Origin: Scolanthus callimorphus
Lineage: Eukaryota; Cnidaria; Anthozoa; Actiniaria; Edwardsiidae
NCBI GenBank assembly: GCA_033964015.1
Contig: CM066912.1
Coordinates: 9,416,015-9,480,014 of the forward strand
Reading direction: 5' to 3'
Length of the DNA: 64,000 bases
Shown: positions 24,101 to 33,719 of the stretch, one piece after another
Position numbering within the stretch: the first letter of the stretch is position 1
Layout of the letters: each line of letters opens with the position of its first letter
The notes under the pieces: model-generated
The model's input: the letters and a program-made list of their open reading frames with translations, nothing else
What the model was told of the DNA's origin: nothing
The model's database searches: none
Position numbers and translations under genes: made by a program

Positions 24101-26219
24101 AGTAACGCCCGCAATACATTACAGCAATGCCCGAGCACCCGCAGGACGCTCGCAAGACGCCCGTAGCACCCGAGCCCGCAAGGACGCCCGTCAACGCCCG
24201 CTACAACGCCCGTCGCGCCCGCTACAACGCCCGTAGCGCCCGCAAGGACGGCCGTCAACGCCCGCTACAGCGCCCGTCAAATACTAAAAAAAGTTTTTAT
24301 AATGTCCCTTTGTTTACCCTTCCTCCCTGAATAAAAATCCTCCTCCTCTCAGAATGGTCCTCCTCCCTCACTCCTCCTTACAGAATAGCCCTCCTCCTCA
24401 CAAAATAGACCTCCTCCTCCTCCTCCTCACAAAATAGTCCTCCTCCTCACAGAATAGTCCTCCTCCTCCTCCTCACAGAATAGCCCTCCTCCTCACAAAA
24501 TAGACCTCCTCCTCCTCCTCACAAAATAGTCCTCCTCCTCACAGAATAGTCCTCCTCCTCCTCCTCGTCTTCACAGGACCGTTTTAAAACCCTTTATGTA
24601 GCTAGTCTATGTAGCTAGTCTATGTAGCTAGTCTATGTTAGTCTATGTTAGTCTATGTTAGACTATGTTAGTCTATGTTAGACTATGTTAGTCTATGTTA
24701 GACTATGTTAGTCTATGTTAGTCTATGTTAGTCTATGTTAGACTATGTAGCTAGACTATGTAGCTAGACTATGTTAGACTATGTAGCTAGTCTATGTTAG
24801 TCTATGTTAGTCTATGTTAGTCTATGTTAGACTATGTTAGTCTATGTTAGACTATGTTAGTCTATGTTAGACTATGTAGCTAGACTATGTAGCTAGACTA
24901 TATTAGACTATGCTAGTCTGTGTTAGACTATGTTAGTGTATGTTAGACTGTTTATTTTGGGCGTAGGTTGAATTCTTTTAGAACCCTTTACGGAGGGACA
25001 TTTATAACTACGGGGTAACCACGGGGTAACCAAAGGGCTTCCACGCTTTGCTGCGCTTTAGCCGCGTTTTCGTATTTTGCTCGAAAAATGTATACATTTT
25101 CGTACTCTTTAAACCCCATTTTTCCTTCTTTTGAACAGACTTTAGACTTGTAATCAATATTAATAAAGCGTTTATTTACCTAACCGTTAGTGGTAGTATT
25201 TTTTTGTAATAGTATTATTATGTAATCGATATTCATTCATATTATAATAAAGAAAATAAACCATATCTCTGCATTTTCTGATATGTTATCGCCGAATAAA
25301 CAAAACCTTACACTATAATTAATATTCGAGTTACAGTCAACAAACACTAATCCCTTACACAAAACCTTCCGTTAGTGAATTCTGGTATTGTCTCCCTTTG
25401 TTTTTCTTAATCCCTCCTGAACAAAAGCATTCCAGTGTTAATCCTGGTATTGTTTCCCTAATCCCTCCTGGACAAAAGCATTCCAGTGTTAATCCTTGTA
25501 TTATCTCCCTTGTTTTGAATACAATAGTCTGTGACGTCATCCGGCTCCGCGGCTCCGAAAACAGCTACGCGGCTCCGCACCGGGCTCCGAAAAAAGCTCC
25601 GAGGCTCCGAAAAAAAACTGCTAATTCCATACCTACTATACTACTTATATTGGATTTAGGTCACATGGTACAGTTAGTGCATGTGTCCTATTCAAATTTC
25701 GGGTGAGTTTATATGTATTGCATTTGTTTGTTTTTTAATAGATGGAAGAGATAACGCAAGGAGCAGGGGTATACTGGCACCCAAGCCAGCGGGTGTACGC
25801 CCTAAAGCATGCAACAGGGATTGGCGCCTATACTAGCCACTTACTAGGAGTGTTTTTCGACAAGGAAACACTTAAGGTTTCGAATAAGGATGGTGGAGGG
25901 AGTTTGGGGTACAAAGCCCTTGACAAGAGGACTGTGGAAGCCATCACAGGTAATTGAATTTCTGTTCAAATTACATCCTGATCTGCATTTGGACAAATTA
26001 CATCCTGATCCAGATAGCAAGTGACATCGTATGTTCAATTGTTCAATGGTGCATAATTCTTCTATCCTTTTTGCATTTAAAGCACATGTGCTGACAACGT
26101 TTAAAAAGACACAAGACAATGGAGCTGCAGCCTCCGCCATAAACCTAGCAGTACAACAGAAATGCTGCAGTGCCCGCAGGGGGATTTCAAGGAAAAGGGC
26201 GGACAAAGAACAAATATAA
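12190..26219 (+). CDS. Element 1 accessory protein (BEN1): Tudor-like domain, amplified exon repeats, coiled coil, BEN domain; 609 codons
   Basis: Nineteen exons: 12190-12235, 13786-13947, 14854-15204, 15534-15602, 15926-15988, 16163-16222, 16564-16629, 16885-16950, 17206-17271, 17527-17592, 17848-17913, 18170-18235, 18492-18557, 18769-18831, 19324-19362, 20318-20410, 21743-21819, 25742-25949 and 26083-26219. They sum to 1830 nt with one terminal TAA. Residues 30-69 resemble a Tudor/chromo-type fold (VGCQVCALW, then GKWYRATI). A Lys-rich stretch and acidic patch follow (70-186), then ten short Pro/Ser repeats ending MPLPRG (210-425), a coiled coil (VAELESQLRG) near 460, and a BEN domain (YTSHLLGVFFDKETLKVSN, LDKRTVEAI) at 496-609. 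Exons 2-17 all start after a phase-1 intron. A foldback element sits in the last large intron. Likely a nuclear DNA-binding partner of the transposase (inference). Confidence 0.85.
12917..13024. repeat. Imperfect palindrome (MITE-like) in intron 1 of BEN1
   Basis: ACAATTAGACCTC at the left is mirrored by GAGGTCTAAATTGT at the right, with GTGCTATGATGAATAGACC and GGTCTATTGATATCATAGCAC as inner arms. It can form a long hairpin. Related fragments (AATAGACCATTAG) recur at 13140-13195. Confidence 0.6.
14216..14752. mobile_element. Cluster of nested palindromic MITEs in intron 2 of BEN1
   Basis: One TIR element spans about 14281-14584, with CAATGAAATACCAAAT matched by ATTTGGTATTTCATTG. It is flanked by copies of a second family: GAGATACAAATTTTATCTTC near 14235, and a complete hairpin at about 14605-14750 with ATTACATGACCGC and GCGGCCATGTAATAT ends. 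The second family also occurs at 10226. No coding sequence lies in this part of the 900-bp intron. Confidence 0.6.
15926..18831 (+). repeat. Tandem exon-intron array: ten related coding exons in BEN1
   Basis: Seven copies of a 66-bp exon start at 16564, 16885, 17206, 17527, 17848, 18170 and 18492, spaced 321, 321, 321, 321, 322 and 322 bp. Each has its own TTTTTGCAG acceptor and AGAG-GTACTT donor. Three diverged relatives (63, 60 and 63 bp) flank them at 15926, 16163 and 18769. All are phase 1-1, so any copy number keeps the frame. The encoded 22-residue unit ends DDNMPLPRG. The intron part of the unit is equally conserved, which indicates recent unequal duplication of the whole unit. Confidence 0.92.
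19878..20242. mobile_element. TA-flanked palindromic MITE
   Basis: GGCCGTTATCACGC at the left and GCGTGATAACGGCC at the right are perfect inverted termini with TA on both sides (19876-19877, 20243-20244). The arms stay complementary over most of the length (TTTCTTTACAAAGAAATGTA lies near the centre). A TA duplication suggests mobilisation by a Tc1/mariner-type transposase, though other groups also use TA. It lies in the intron before BEN1 exon 16. Confidence 0.7.
20430..21690. repeat. Long composite inverted repeat in a BEN1 intron
   Basis: Nested complementary blocks: CCCAGGGTCTTTTGTG with CAAGATGG (20461-20491) against CATCTTG and GAAGACCCTAGG (21628-21656); GCAGGTGGGAAATTTGT near 20748 against ACAAATTTCCCACCTGC near 21607; and CAAAATATACCAAGATGATT near 20979 against AATCATCTTGGTATATTTTG near 21400. 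It looks like one decayed TIR element or two nested ones. No protein is supported. Confidence 0.6.
22895..23250. repeat. ACATAGTCTA decamer array, left foldback arm
   Basis: This array consists of units such as ACATAGTCTA, ACATAGACTA and GCTACATAGTCTA, and is mirrored at about 24590-24950. The short alternating units make many register-shifted pairings possible within and between the arms. Confidence 0.85.
23275..23525. repeat. GGAGGA-rich array, left foldback arm
   Basis: This purine-only array has units of GGAGGAGGACTATTCTGTGA type, and its mirror is at about 24325-24575. Homopurine/homopyrimidine mirror stretches can form triplex DNA. No coding role is seen. Confidence 0.85.
23737..24111. 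repeat. Central minisatellite of the foldback element
   Basis: An 11-bp unit GGGTTTCTGTA/G is repeated about 30 times with point variants and forms the loop between the two inverted arms. It resembles telomeric repeats only in being G/T rich; the unit is not TTAGGG. Confidence 0.85.
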
Positions 26220-26277
26220 GCCAGCCTACCAGGCTGAACTGGTTTCCACTGCCCTACTTTTATAGAATTTTGCTTAA

Positions 26278-26979
26278 GGTATGAGTATACCTTTGAAGGG
26301 TGTCGCGCGAAAAAAATTCGTATCGTGTCACAATTTACACCACAAACGTCGTTCATGTATCATTTTAAAGCTAAAAAGTTGGTCTATCTGATGAATAATT
26401 TTGTTTTCATTAAATTGCGAACGAACATATATTTTTTAGCTCTAAAGAAAAAAGTACCGACTTTCTTTAAAAAGTTCTAGCTTCTTCCAATTAAATTGCA
26501 CAGCTCCAAATTTAAGCAAAATCTATTCTTTAGAAGGCGATCTAAAAAAGGGTGTACGGGATTTTTGATTTTCCTTTCAAAACATATTTTATGCTAATTT
26601 TTGTGTTAGCATTGCCAAAAATATCGATTTTCAACCTGTTTTACGTGATATTTCCGCAAATACGTAAAATGTCAATAATCCCGCACACCTTTTTTCAGAT
26701 CGCCCTCTAAGGAATTTTGCCCAAAACTGGAGCTTTTAACATTAACTGGAAGTGGCAGGAGCTATTAAAAAACAAAAATTGGTACTTTTCCTTTGGAGCA
26801 CAAAACGACGAAAACGATCCATCAAAGCAACGTTGCATAGAAATATACCATTTAGTAAGTAAGGCCGTCCCACAAGCTTTAAAACGATATATAAATGGCC
26901 CTTGTAGTGTAAATAATGACGCGATAGTGATTTTTTTCGCGAAAAATTCAGATCCCTCGCGCAAAGGTATACTCATACC
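26278..26979. mobile_element. TIR element with TTAA target duplication
   Basis: GGTATGAGTATACCTTTG at the left and its complement ending CTCATACC at the right are flanked by TTAA at 26274-26277 and 26980-26983. TTAA is used by piggyBac and Kolobok transposases. An inner inverted pair (AGGCGATCTAAAAAAGGGTG against CACCTTTTTTCAGATCGCC) gives it a foldback core. It starts 59 bp after the BEN1 stop, so it may lie in the 3' UTR. No coding sequence. Confidence 0.75.
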
Positions 26980-26983
26980 TTAA

Positions 26984-28182
26984 ACAACCGTGACACGTAG
27001 CCGTAGTGCCCTTCGACCGGGCACTCTTTTAGTTTTTCCCAACTTAAATAAAAGCGGATTCCTGCACTTGTTCGACTCGCTCGCTCGCTTCCAAAAAAAA
27101 TGCCCTCCCGTTACTAACTATGACCTTATATTCTGGCTGATGACATTGTCGTCCTGCACTCTCCAAAGATTAACGAAAAATGTCTGTGTGGAATTGCTCA
27201 ATGAAAAATGGCAAACGCGTTCTAAAAAATTTAGAACACATCATGAAAAGTTCAATTGGATAAAGTTTCATATTCAAAGGTTTGAGGTACTGAAATGTTT
27301 GACGCCAAGCAAGCAAGTTGATTAGAGGGCAGAAATTTGCTTTTAACGAAGTTGGAGTATCCGTATTTAGTATAACCTCAACAATTACGATGAGGACACG
27401 CAAACCCTGCAAAAATATAAAGACATCATATTGTGAAGCTATGTATAATTTTATAAACACCATTATTTGTCTGACCCACATTTACGCTGGCGTAGAAAAT
27501 GTGATATTCACCAATCTCCTTTATTTTAACAATATAATAATATTATGAATAATAACAATAAAGTTTTTTTTGCATAAAAAGGTACTGTACAAGATACAAT
27601 TATCAAATTACAGGAAAAAAAGTAGATTTAGAGATGATTAGCCATACCGTTTTCGGGAAACGTTGTCACAAAGAAAGCCTAGGATATGCGGACATCTACA
27701 GCTGTTTTGAGTACTCTGCGAACTCTCGCGTTCGACTTCCAATGGCGTTTTGGCTTCCGTCAAACTCTCGGGTCTAACTTGAGTCTTAGGCGACCGTAAT
27801 TTAGGCCACTTGTCTAGAAAAAGATAGTAAAAGATGCTGTGTGAATTTTATGTATTCCAATGAGTTTCAAAGTTTGATTGACGGAAGCGAGAAAGCGGTT
27901 TGACGGTTGGAAATCGATCTCGAGAGTTCGCAGAATATCCAAAACAGCTGTAAACTATCTAAGTTGATGTCATTTCTCTCCAATCAAAATCAGATGCTGC
28001 CTGAATCATATACAAATTACTTTGCTGTTATATTTTTTACATAATTGTATTAAAAAGTGTGATTAAAATTATTGTTTGTCAATCTTACCTGTGTGCATCG
28101 TGTCCGCAGTGCCTTCGCAATGTTAATATGTAGAGCTTACTTATATTGCAATTATGATTTCATTCATTAGATCTTCCGACCG
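26984..28182. other. Non-coding 3' part of element 1
   Basis: About 1.2 kb with no supported gene. An inverted pair at about 27697-27955 (CAGCTGTTTTGAGTACTCTG against TTCGCAGAATATCCAAAACA) marks a decayed MITE. The rest is AT-rich filler before the right subterminal repeats. Confidence 0.45.
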
Positions 28183-28483
28183 CATATATGCAACATATGT
28201 GCATTCTCTCACAGCAATAAAAATAGCAGTTTTCATATATGCCACATATATGCTGTGCATATACTTCACCTATATGATTTGAATTTATATGTCACATATA
28301 TGTCACTGCATATATGCAAACTATATGTAAACACTGCCAAATTCTAATAGGTGACATATATGTGACAAATATGTTGCATATATGTACATGCACATATGTT
28401 GCATATATGTCACATATATTCTACATATAGGACGTACATATAGGTTGCATATGTATGCAACATATATGTTCGTTTGGTAAGGG
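28183..28483. repeat. Right terminus and subterminal repeats of element 1
   Basis: Dense CATATATG, ACATATATGTC and GTTGCATATATG motifs lead into ACATATATGTTCGTTTGG and the terminal TAAGGG, the inverse of the left end at 1869. The CA after 28483 repeats the CA before 1869. Confidence 0.7.
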
Positions 28484-28530
28484 CACTGCAAAAGTTTCGG
28501 ACTGTTATATTTATTACTCAATGTGCATAC

Positions 28531-28584
28531 CGTTGGACTCTCAACAATGTCCAAACCTGCATTGTCATCAGCTTCTCTGTTTCC
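28531..28584 (-). CDS. Exon 7 of the element 3 BEN gene
   Basis: A TTTCAG acceptor precedes and a GTATGC donor follows this 54-bp, 18-codon, phase 0-0 exon (it encodes GLDIVESPT at its end). It lies 48 bp outside the right end of element 1. Its phase matches the BEN exon at 1166 on the other side of element 1. The short length leaves some doubt. Confidence 0.6.
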
Positions 28585-28897
28585 CTGAAATCCAAGTGTT
28601 AGATTTTATTAATTTTAATGTTTTGTTGGGATGGGTCATGAGTGAGAAAGAGTGGGGCTATCAGTAAAATTAAACAGTTAAAAAAATACTGATGAAGAGG
28701 TTTAGCAGGTCAGGAAAGTGGCCAGACAAACTTTAAATGGAATATGCCATGACAAATCAAGGGTTTTTCCATGTACTGGTATGCATTTACAGTGTAACAT
28801 GCTGGGACATAGAATGTTGATATTATACAGAGAACATTGTTGAATCTAGTATAGCAACTGCATATTGAGGTTCAGCTGTAGTTAATGTGTGTTCTCT

Positions 28898-31775
28898 CAC
28901 TACTGGGGAGATGGTGTGAAAATAAGTGTGAAATATATGTGAAACAACACATGGTGTGAAAAAGAGTGTGAAAAAAGTGTGTGAAGTTTTTGCTGGTGTG
29001 AAATTGGTGTTCAACAATTTCACACCCATGTGAAATTAGTGTGAAACTGAAATAGAGTAATTGCATAGTGTGAAATATGTGTGAAACCAAAATCAGGTAT
29101 TATAGCAGAGTGTGAAATCGGTGTGAAAAGTTGACAACAAGAAAATGGGTTTTAGCAAATTAGTCACCGAAAATTATAAGGCTACGTGATTATCGGCAAA
29201 TAGAGACAAAGTCTAGGTGACTGATATTCACGGAACCTGTGGCAAATTTGCTTTAGTTTAAAGGCACGCATGAAAGATTTTGAGGCATAAAAAAACTTGG
29301 TTATCCCCTTACATTAAAACTGTATAACTATGTGATTTCTTTCTAGAAAAAATGAACAAACTTGAACAAGAACTGTTTCTCGGATTATTTCTCGAAACCA
29401 TTTCATTATGCCATTATTTCATTAACACATTTGTTTGTCTGGCTATTTCAAAGAAACCCTAGAAAACACCGTTTTGAAATGGAATTTAGCCCCTAAATAT
29501 CGTAGCCTCTCGTTTATCTCTGATTGAGATATATCGCTAAAGTAAAACTATGGAACTGCCCCTTGAGTGCAAGGAAAGCTATGCACATATCAGGGAAATA
29601 TTTATCTTCATTTTGTGCTTCAAAAAAATTACAATTCTATATATAGTGCGCGGCAATTTTCGATCGCTGAAAGGAAATCCAAGTGATGATATGTTCGAGC
29701 GGAACCTGGGTTCATTTTCCATCTCGCATCTGATTGGCTAGCTAGCCAACCGGCGGCACAATCATATCAGTAAACATTTTCGAATCACGGTACGTTGGAG
29801 TTCTCTCGAATATGGCATTAATAATTCTGGTAAAGTTGATGCCCTGAAACACTCAGTTGATCATCGTTTAGTACACATTTTGTCTGCCGTTTATTGAGGG
29901 TGCTACCGAGGAGAAGCGAGGCCTTTAAACAATACTTCTTCTGTTAGAGGTAGGTGAGTTGTCGTTAATGTGGTAGTAGATTTATACTGTTGTACCAAAC
30001 AAACTGCCACTAAAAGTCCTTTTGCGACGGACCGTAACATTGCAAAGAAGAAACCCTGATTTGAAGAAGGCAATTCGTTACTAAAAGTGAGACAGTTTTA
30101 TTTCACCACATTTCAAATCGTTTATATAAAGTGTTATAATTTGATCGCATCCCTAGCATTCCTGTACGATAGCCATTCATTGTAAACGATAACCGGCCCT
30201 ACTCACGGTCGAACCTGGCGGCTGTATGAATCATTCTTTAAACCGGCCTTTGTCCAATTCATTGGACTGATAACTAGAAACGTATGCGCCTTTATGGGTA
30301 TAAAAGTATGTTGTAATGTTGTTTTTGCCGATCGATATGCTATTATATGTAGGTAAGGTTTATTTTGAACTCGCGCACTTTTCATGATGACCTTACTAAA
30401 GCCCGCAAATTGGATCGTATTATAAGCTGTGTATAGTAGTCTCACCTTTGCATTGCGTTGAATATTTCCCTTGCGAATGCATAGCCATATTCGATTGGTA
30501 AATCCTACATTTTTCTATGATTTCTGCCACTAAACTCCAACAGTTAGTGTGCCATTTATAAAGCGTGTTTAGCTGATTTCGACACATCACAGCTCCAATT
30601 ACAATGTAACATGCAACTCCAACGGAAACTTTGGCATATCATGTGTCAGTTTCCGGTTCATAAATTAAGAAACCGCTGCATGCGTTTAGTTTTTAGCTTA
30701 AAACTCTGAAGAGAACTGATCATCAGATCATGATACTGCTGTATGCCTAAGATATACTAGTGGGTTTTTTCCCGAAATTTCATAGGCAATAATTGCCTTT
30801 TGACTGTCATGTTCTTATTGCTGTTTTGGGTTTAGATTGGTGTGTGTGCAAATCCGTATCAGTTTGAAAAAACGAATACTTTTGAAAACGCGTTAGCTGT
30901 GGACATGAGATCCTAAATAATCAGCGCCAACTATTATTGACTTTTTTACAGACCTTATATTTCAGCTTCATGATAACGAAATAGACTCAAATAACTACGT
31001 TGCTTGCATCACACTGTTACAAAAACATGGCCAATACCTGTATTCTGGGAACAACTGTAAGAAGAAAACTTTACCCTCGCAGGTTCTTTTTGTCGACGTG
31101 CATGTGATACTAATGGCTCGCCAAACCGGGCTTTTGGGCGAACTTGCATCTTAATTCGTAGACCAGGGGCTTCAGAAAGGGGGAGGGGGTCACAACCTTA
31201 ATGTTTATTGTATGTATGCAACCTACATATTGTGTGCGATACTAAATATAAACGTTATCTGTATAGCGTATATATGGCGAGACTCTTAAATTTCTATGTG
31301 TCTACTTAGAAAATTGCTGCACAATGTTGCAGGGAGCACCGCCCTTGCCCTTCAAGATTTCTGTGCAATCGAAATTTTGAGGGTGCTATGAAGCTTACTG
31401 TAGCAATTTGGAATTGTATATAAGTAGGCCTGTTATTCTAGAACGAGAGGGTGGACGGAGGAGGATGACTCAGATCCAAAGCACAATTATGCATCTGCAT
31501 GCAATTTCCATGACATGAAAATATTTCACACTATTCTCACACACATGAACATTTTCCAACCTTTTTCACACCCCATGAGCTGCTACCAGTGAGCCCTGAT
31601 TTCACACCATTTTTCACACTATTTATGGTGTGAAAAGGACATCACCATTTCACACCATTTTCACATCATGTTTCACACCATAATGGTGTGAAAATGTGTG
31701 TGAAATTAAGGAGTTTTCACACCATATGTTTCACATGTATTTCACACCACTTTCACACCTTGTGTCCCAGTAGTG
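28898..31775. mobile_element. Non-autonomous CACTA element, 2.9 kb, TCT target duplication
   Basis: CACTACTGGG at 28898 is matched by CCCAGTAGTG ending 31775, with TCT on both outer sides (28895-28897, 31776-31778): the CACTA terminus plus the classic 3-bp duplication. Subterminal repeats of GTGTGAAA type fill 28915-29130 and 31525-31760 in opposite prevailing orientation. The 2.4 kb between them holds no convincing gene, so movement must depend on a transposase elsewhere. It lies in the intron between exons 6 and 7 of the element 3 BEN gene. Confidence 0.88.
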
Positions 31776-32059
31776 TCTTACTGCAAGACTCTCATCTTTA
31801 TTAATGTTTTGCAGATGAGATAAGTTGTTAAGCCAAGTTCTAATTCTATAATAAACATCAATATACTTACTCGCTTTCTCTTTAAGCTCTTTAGTTCTTG
31901 TCTCACCGTCTGCATTTCATGCATTACCTCTGCCTTCAGCTGCTCAAAGGCAGATGTAAAATGTGAAACAAAGGACTGGAACTCCTGATGCCCGACCGTT
32001 GTACTGCTCCCCAACATGGATGTAAAAGAAGTTGTTGCAGCGAGCTCGTCTTCAAATAA

Positions 32060-32690
32060 ATCTGAGGACTTTGTTGGTATGAGTGTGTTTGAATATGATG
32101 TTGTTTGCCAAGGGTATGTAGACTGGTGTGTTGGTGTGAGTGAGTGGTTGGTGGGTGACGGGTAATCTGTATTTGGTGTTGGTGTGAGTGACTGACTGTT
32201 CTGTGACTTATGTGTGTTTGAATGTGAAGTTGTTTGCCGATGGTATGTAGACTGGTGTGTTGGTGTAAGTGTTGCAAGTGAGTGATTGTTGTATGACTTA
32301 TCTGAGTTTGAATGTGAAGTTGTTTGCTGAGAGTATGAAGACTGGTGGGTTGGAGTAAGTGTTGCAAGTGAGTGATTGTTGTGTGACTTATGCATGCTTG
32401 AATGTGAAGCTGTTTGCCGAGGGTATGGAGACTTGTGTGTTGAGGTAAGTGTTGCAAGTGAGTGATTGTCATGTGGCTTATGCGTGTTTGAATCTAAAGT
32501 TGTTTGCCGAGGATATGAAGACTGATGTGTTGGTGTATGTGCTGCAAGTGAGTGGTTGTTGTGTGATTTATGCGTTGGAGGAAGTGTTGCAAGTGACTGA
32601 TTGTCCTGTGACGTATGTGTGTTTGAAACTGAAGTTGATTGCCAAGGGTATGAAGACTGATGTGCTGGTGTATGTGTTGCCAGTGAGTGG
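32060..32690 (-). repeat. 90-bp coding repeats (30-aa units) in the element 3 BEN gene
   Basis: On the minus strand, 30-residue units rich in His, Ser, Thr and Asn (core NNHSLATLTPTHQSSYPRQT) are repeated about every 90 bp, with two or three more copies at 33720-33900. The reading frame stays open across the units. Low-complexity linkers of this kind separate the N-terminal domain from the BEN domain, as the MPLPRG repeats do in BEN1. Confidence 0.85.
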
Positions 32691-32698
32691 TTGTTGTG

Positions 32699-33719
32699 CA
32701 TGGCGAGAAATAGCGAATGATAATGGGAGGAGTTTAAACATGACCCTAATTATGCTGTCAATAAAGTCGATTGTCCTATTGCGTCTCTCATTGGTCGCTG
32801 TCGATTGGTGGGTCAATTAGTATGCAAAAACAAACCCTGACTTCCGGGAGAGACAGAAGAGAGAGTGAAGGGTTGTTATAAATTGCTTAAAACTTTGCCT
32901 TTTCGGCTGATAACATGCCAAGAAGAAACAATTTGAAAGCAAAGTAAAATAATATATCATGCTTTTTGTTAATTTTGGGAAAATATCGAGGATGCGTTGA
33001 TAAATAACGAGAGTCAATACTGAACTTTGCCTTCGCCGGTTCGCTTCAAGTTCGCGCTAATATTTAAAAATTAAGTTCGCTAGGCACTCTGGTACTCGTT
33101 TCTAGTCTTTTTGGACACATATTATTAGCAGAGGAACGCCTGGTTGTACACTGTCGAAGAACTGGCCGCTCAGAGCGGAAAGAAGCGAAGAAATCGGCAT
33201 TTTTTCGAGCTTTTTTGCTTCGAGGCGGACTTCAAGGGCCAAACAATGAAGCCTCGTTTAACATGGAAGTGGATCTTAAAAACCGAGCTGAAAAATCATT
33301 TACATGACGTGAAATCTGTGTGAATTTACGAAGGAATTCTTGTTCTTTTGATCTGGAGGTAAAGTGAGGTTTGTACGAGCTTATAACGTTACGAAATTTG
33401 ACTGTTAGTTCTGTGTATTTTAGCGCCGTGGCATAGACTTCCTCTTGTAAACAGAGCTCTTGAGTTTGTAACCTAGATTTGACAAAACCGAACCGATTTT
33501 ATACTGTAGGCCACCAATATTACCACGAAAAGAAAGATGAACAACATGTTGTTTCGATCGGAGGCAAAGTAACTTTCGATTTCGAATTTAGCCCAGTGTT
33601 ATCTTGAATTTAAGTTTCATTGCCATACATTTACAGTAAATTATTTGAAGGTAATCTGAGTCCATATTTTAGAAGTGCCACGCTCAAGTGCGCATGTCCA
33701 TTCGGTATTTCTCCCCATG
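32699..33719. mobile_element. 1.0-kb TIR element inserted in the BEN repeat exon
   Basis: CATGGCGAGAAATAGCGAAT at the left and the complement of CATGGGGAGAAATACCGAAT at the right are inverted termini with two mismatches. GTG at 32696-32698 and 33720-33722 is the likely target duplication. The 90-bp coding repeat array continues on both sides, so the element split a coding exon. No transposase is seen inside, and I do not recognise the family. Confidence 0.75.

Larger units (their letters stand above)
22201..25644. mobile_element. Giant foldback element with about 1.53-kb inverted arms, TTA target duplication
   Basis: The left arm (22201-23736) and right arm (24112-25644) are reverse complements with only scattered differences, around a 375-bp centre. 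The termini read GTAGTATAGTAGGTATGG and are flanked by TTA at 22198-22200 and 25645-25647. Each arm runs from a GGAGCC-rich outer segment through a unique AT-rich part, an array of ACATAGTCTA units, a GGAGGA array, and a GACGGGCGTTGTAGCGGGCG array. Structure and tandem content match foldback (FB/Galileo-type) transposons. No transposase is encoded, so it is non-autonomous. ORFs across the arms are repeat artefacts, as shown by identical peptides on both strands. It lies in BEN1 intron 17 and does not touch an exon. A 3-bp TTA duplication would fit PIF/Harbinger (inference). Confidence 0.9.
1869..28483. mobile_element. Element 1: 26.6-kb CACTA/EnSpm-like transposon with intact transposase and BEN protein
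   Basis: The termini are inverted copies of CCCTTACCAAACGAACATAT (1869 onward, and the reverse complement ending 28483), flanked by a 2-bp CA repeat at 1867-1868 and 28484-28485. Inside each end lies 200-300 bp of dense ATATATG/CATATATG motifs in both orientations, the subterminal repeat layout typical of CACTA elements. The interior carries a transposase gene (minus) and a Tudor-like/BEN gene (plus) that diverge from about 12 kb; both reading frames are complete. The element also contains a 3.4 kb foldback element and several MITEs and SINEs. The termini do not start with CAC, and a 2-bp duplication is weak evidence by itself. The main support is the terminal match, the subterminal repeats and the gene content, together with the host BEN gene resuming in phase on either side. 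Confidence 0.72.

Noticed and set aside
23737..24111. Possible interstitial telomere repeat
   Set aside because: The unit is GGGTTTCTGTA/G, not TTAGGG or another standard telomere repeat, and it is the loop of a foldback element.
23518..24330. Open reading frames of 60-170 codons in the foldback element (Pro/Arg/Thr-rich peptides)
   Set aside because: Identical peptides arise on opposite strands from the inverted arms, and the long NPTETPQKPHR-like ORF comes from an 11-bp minisatellite.
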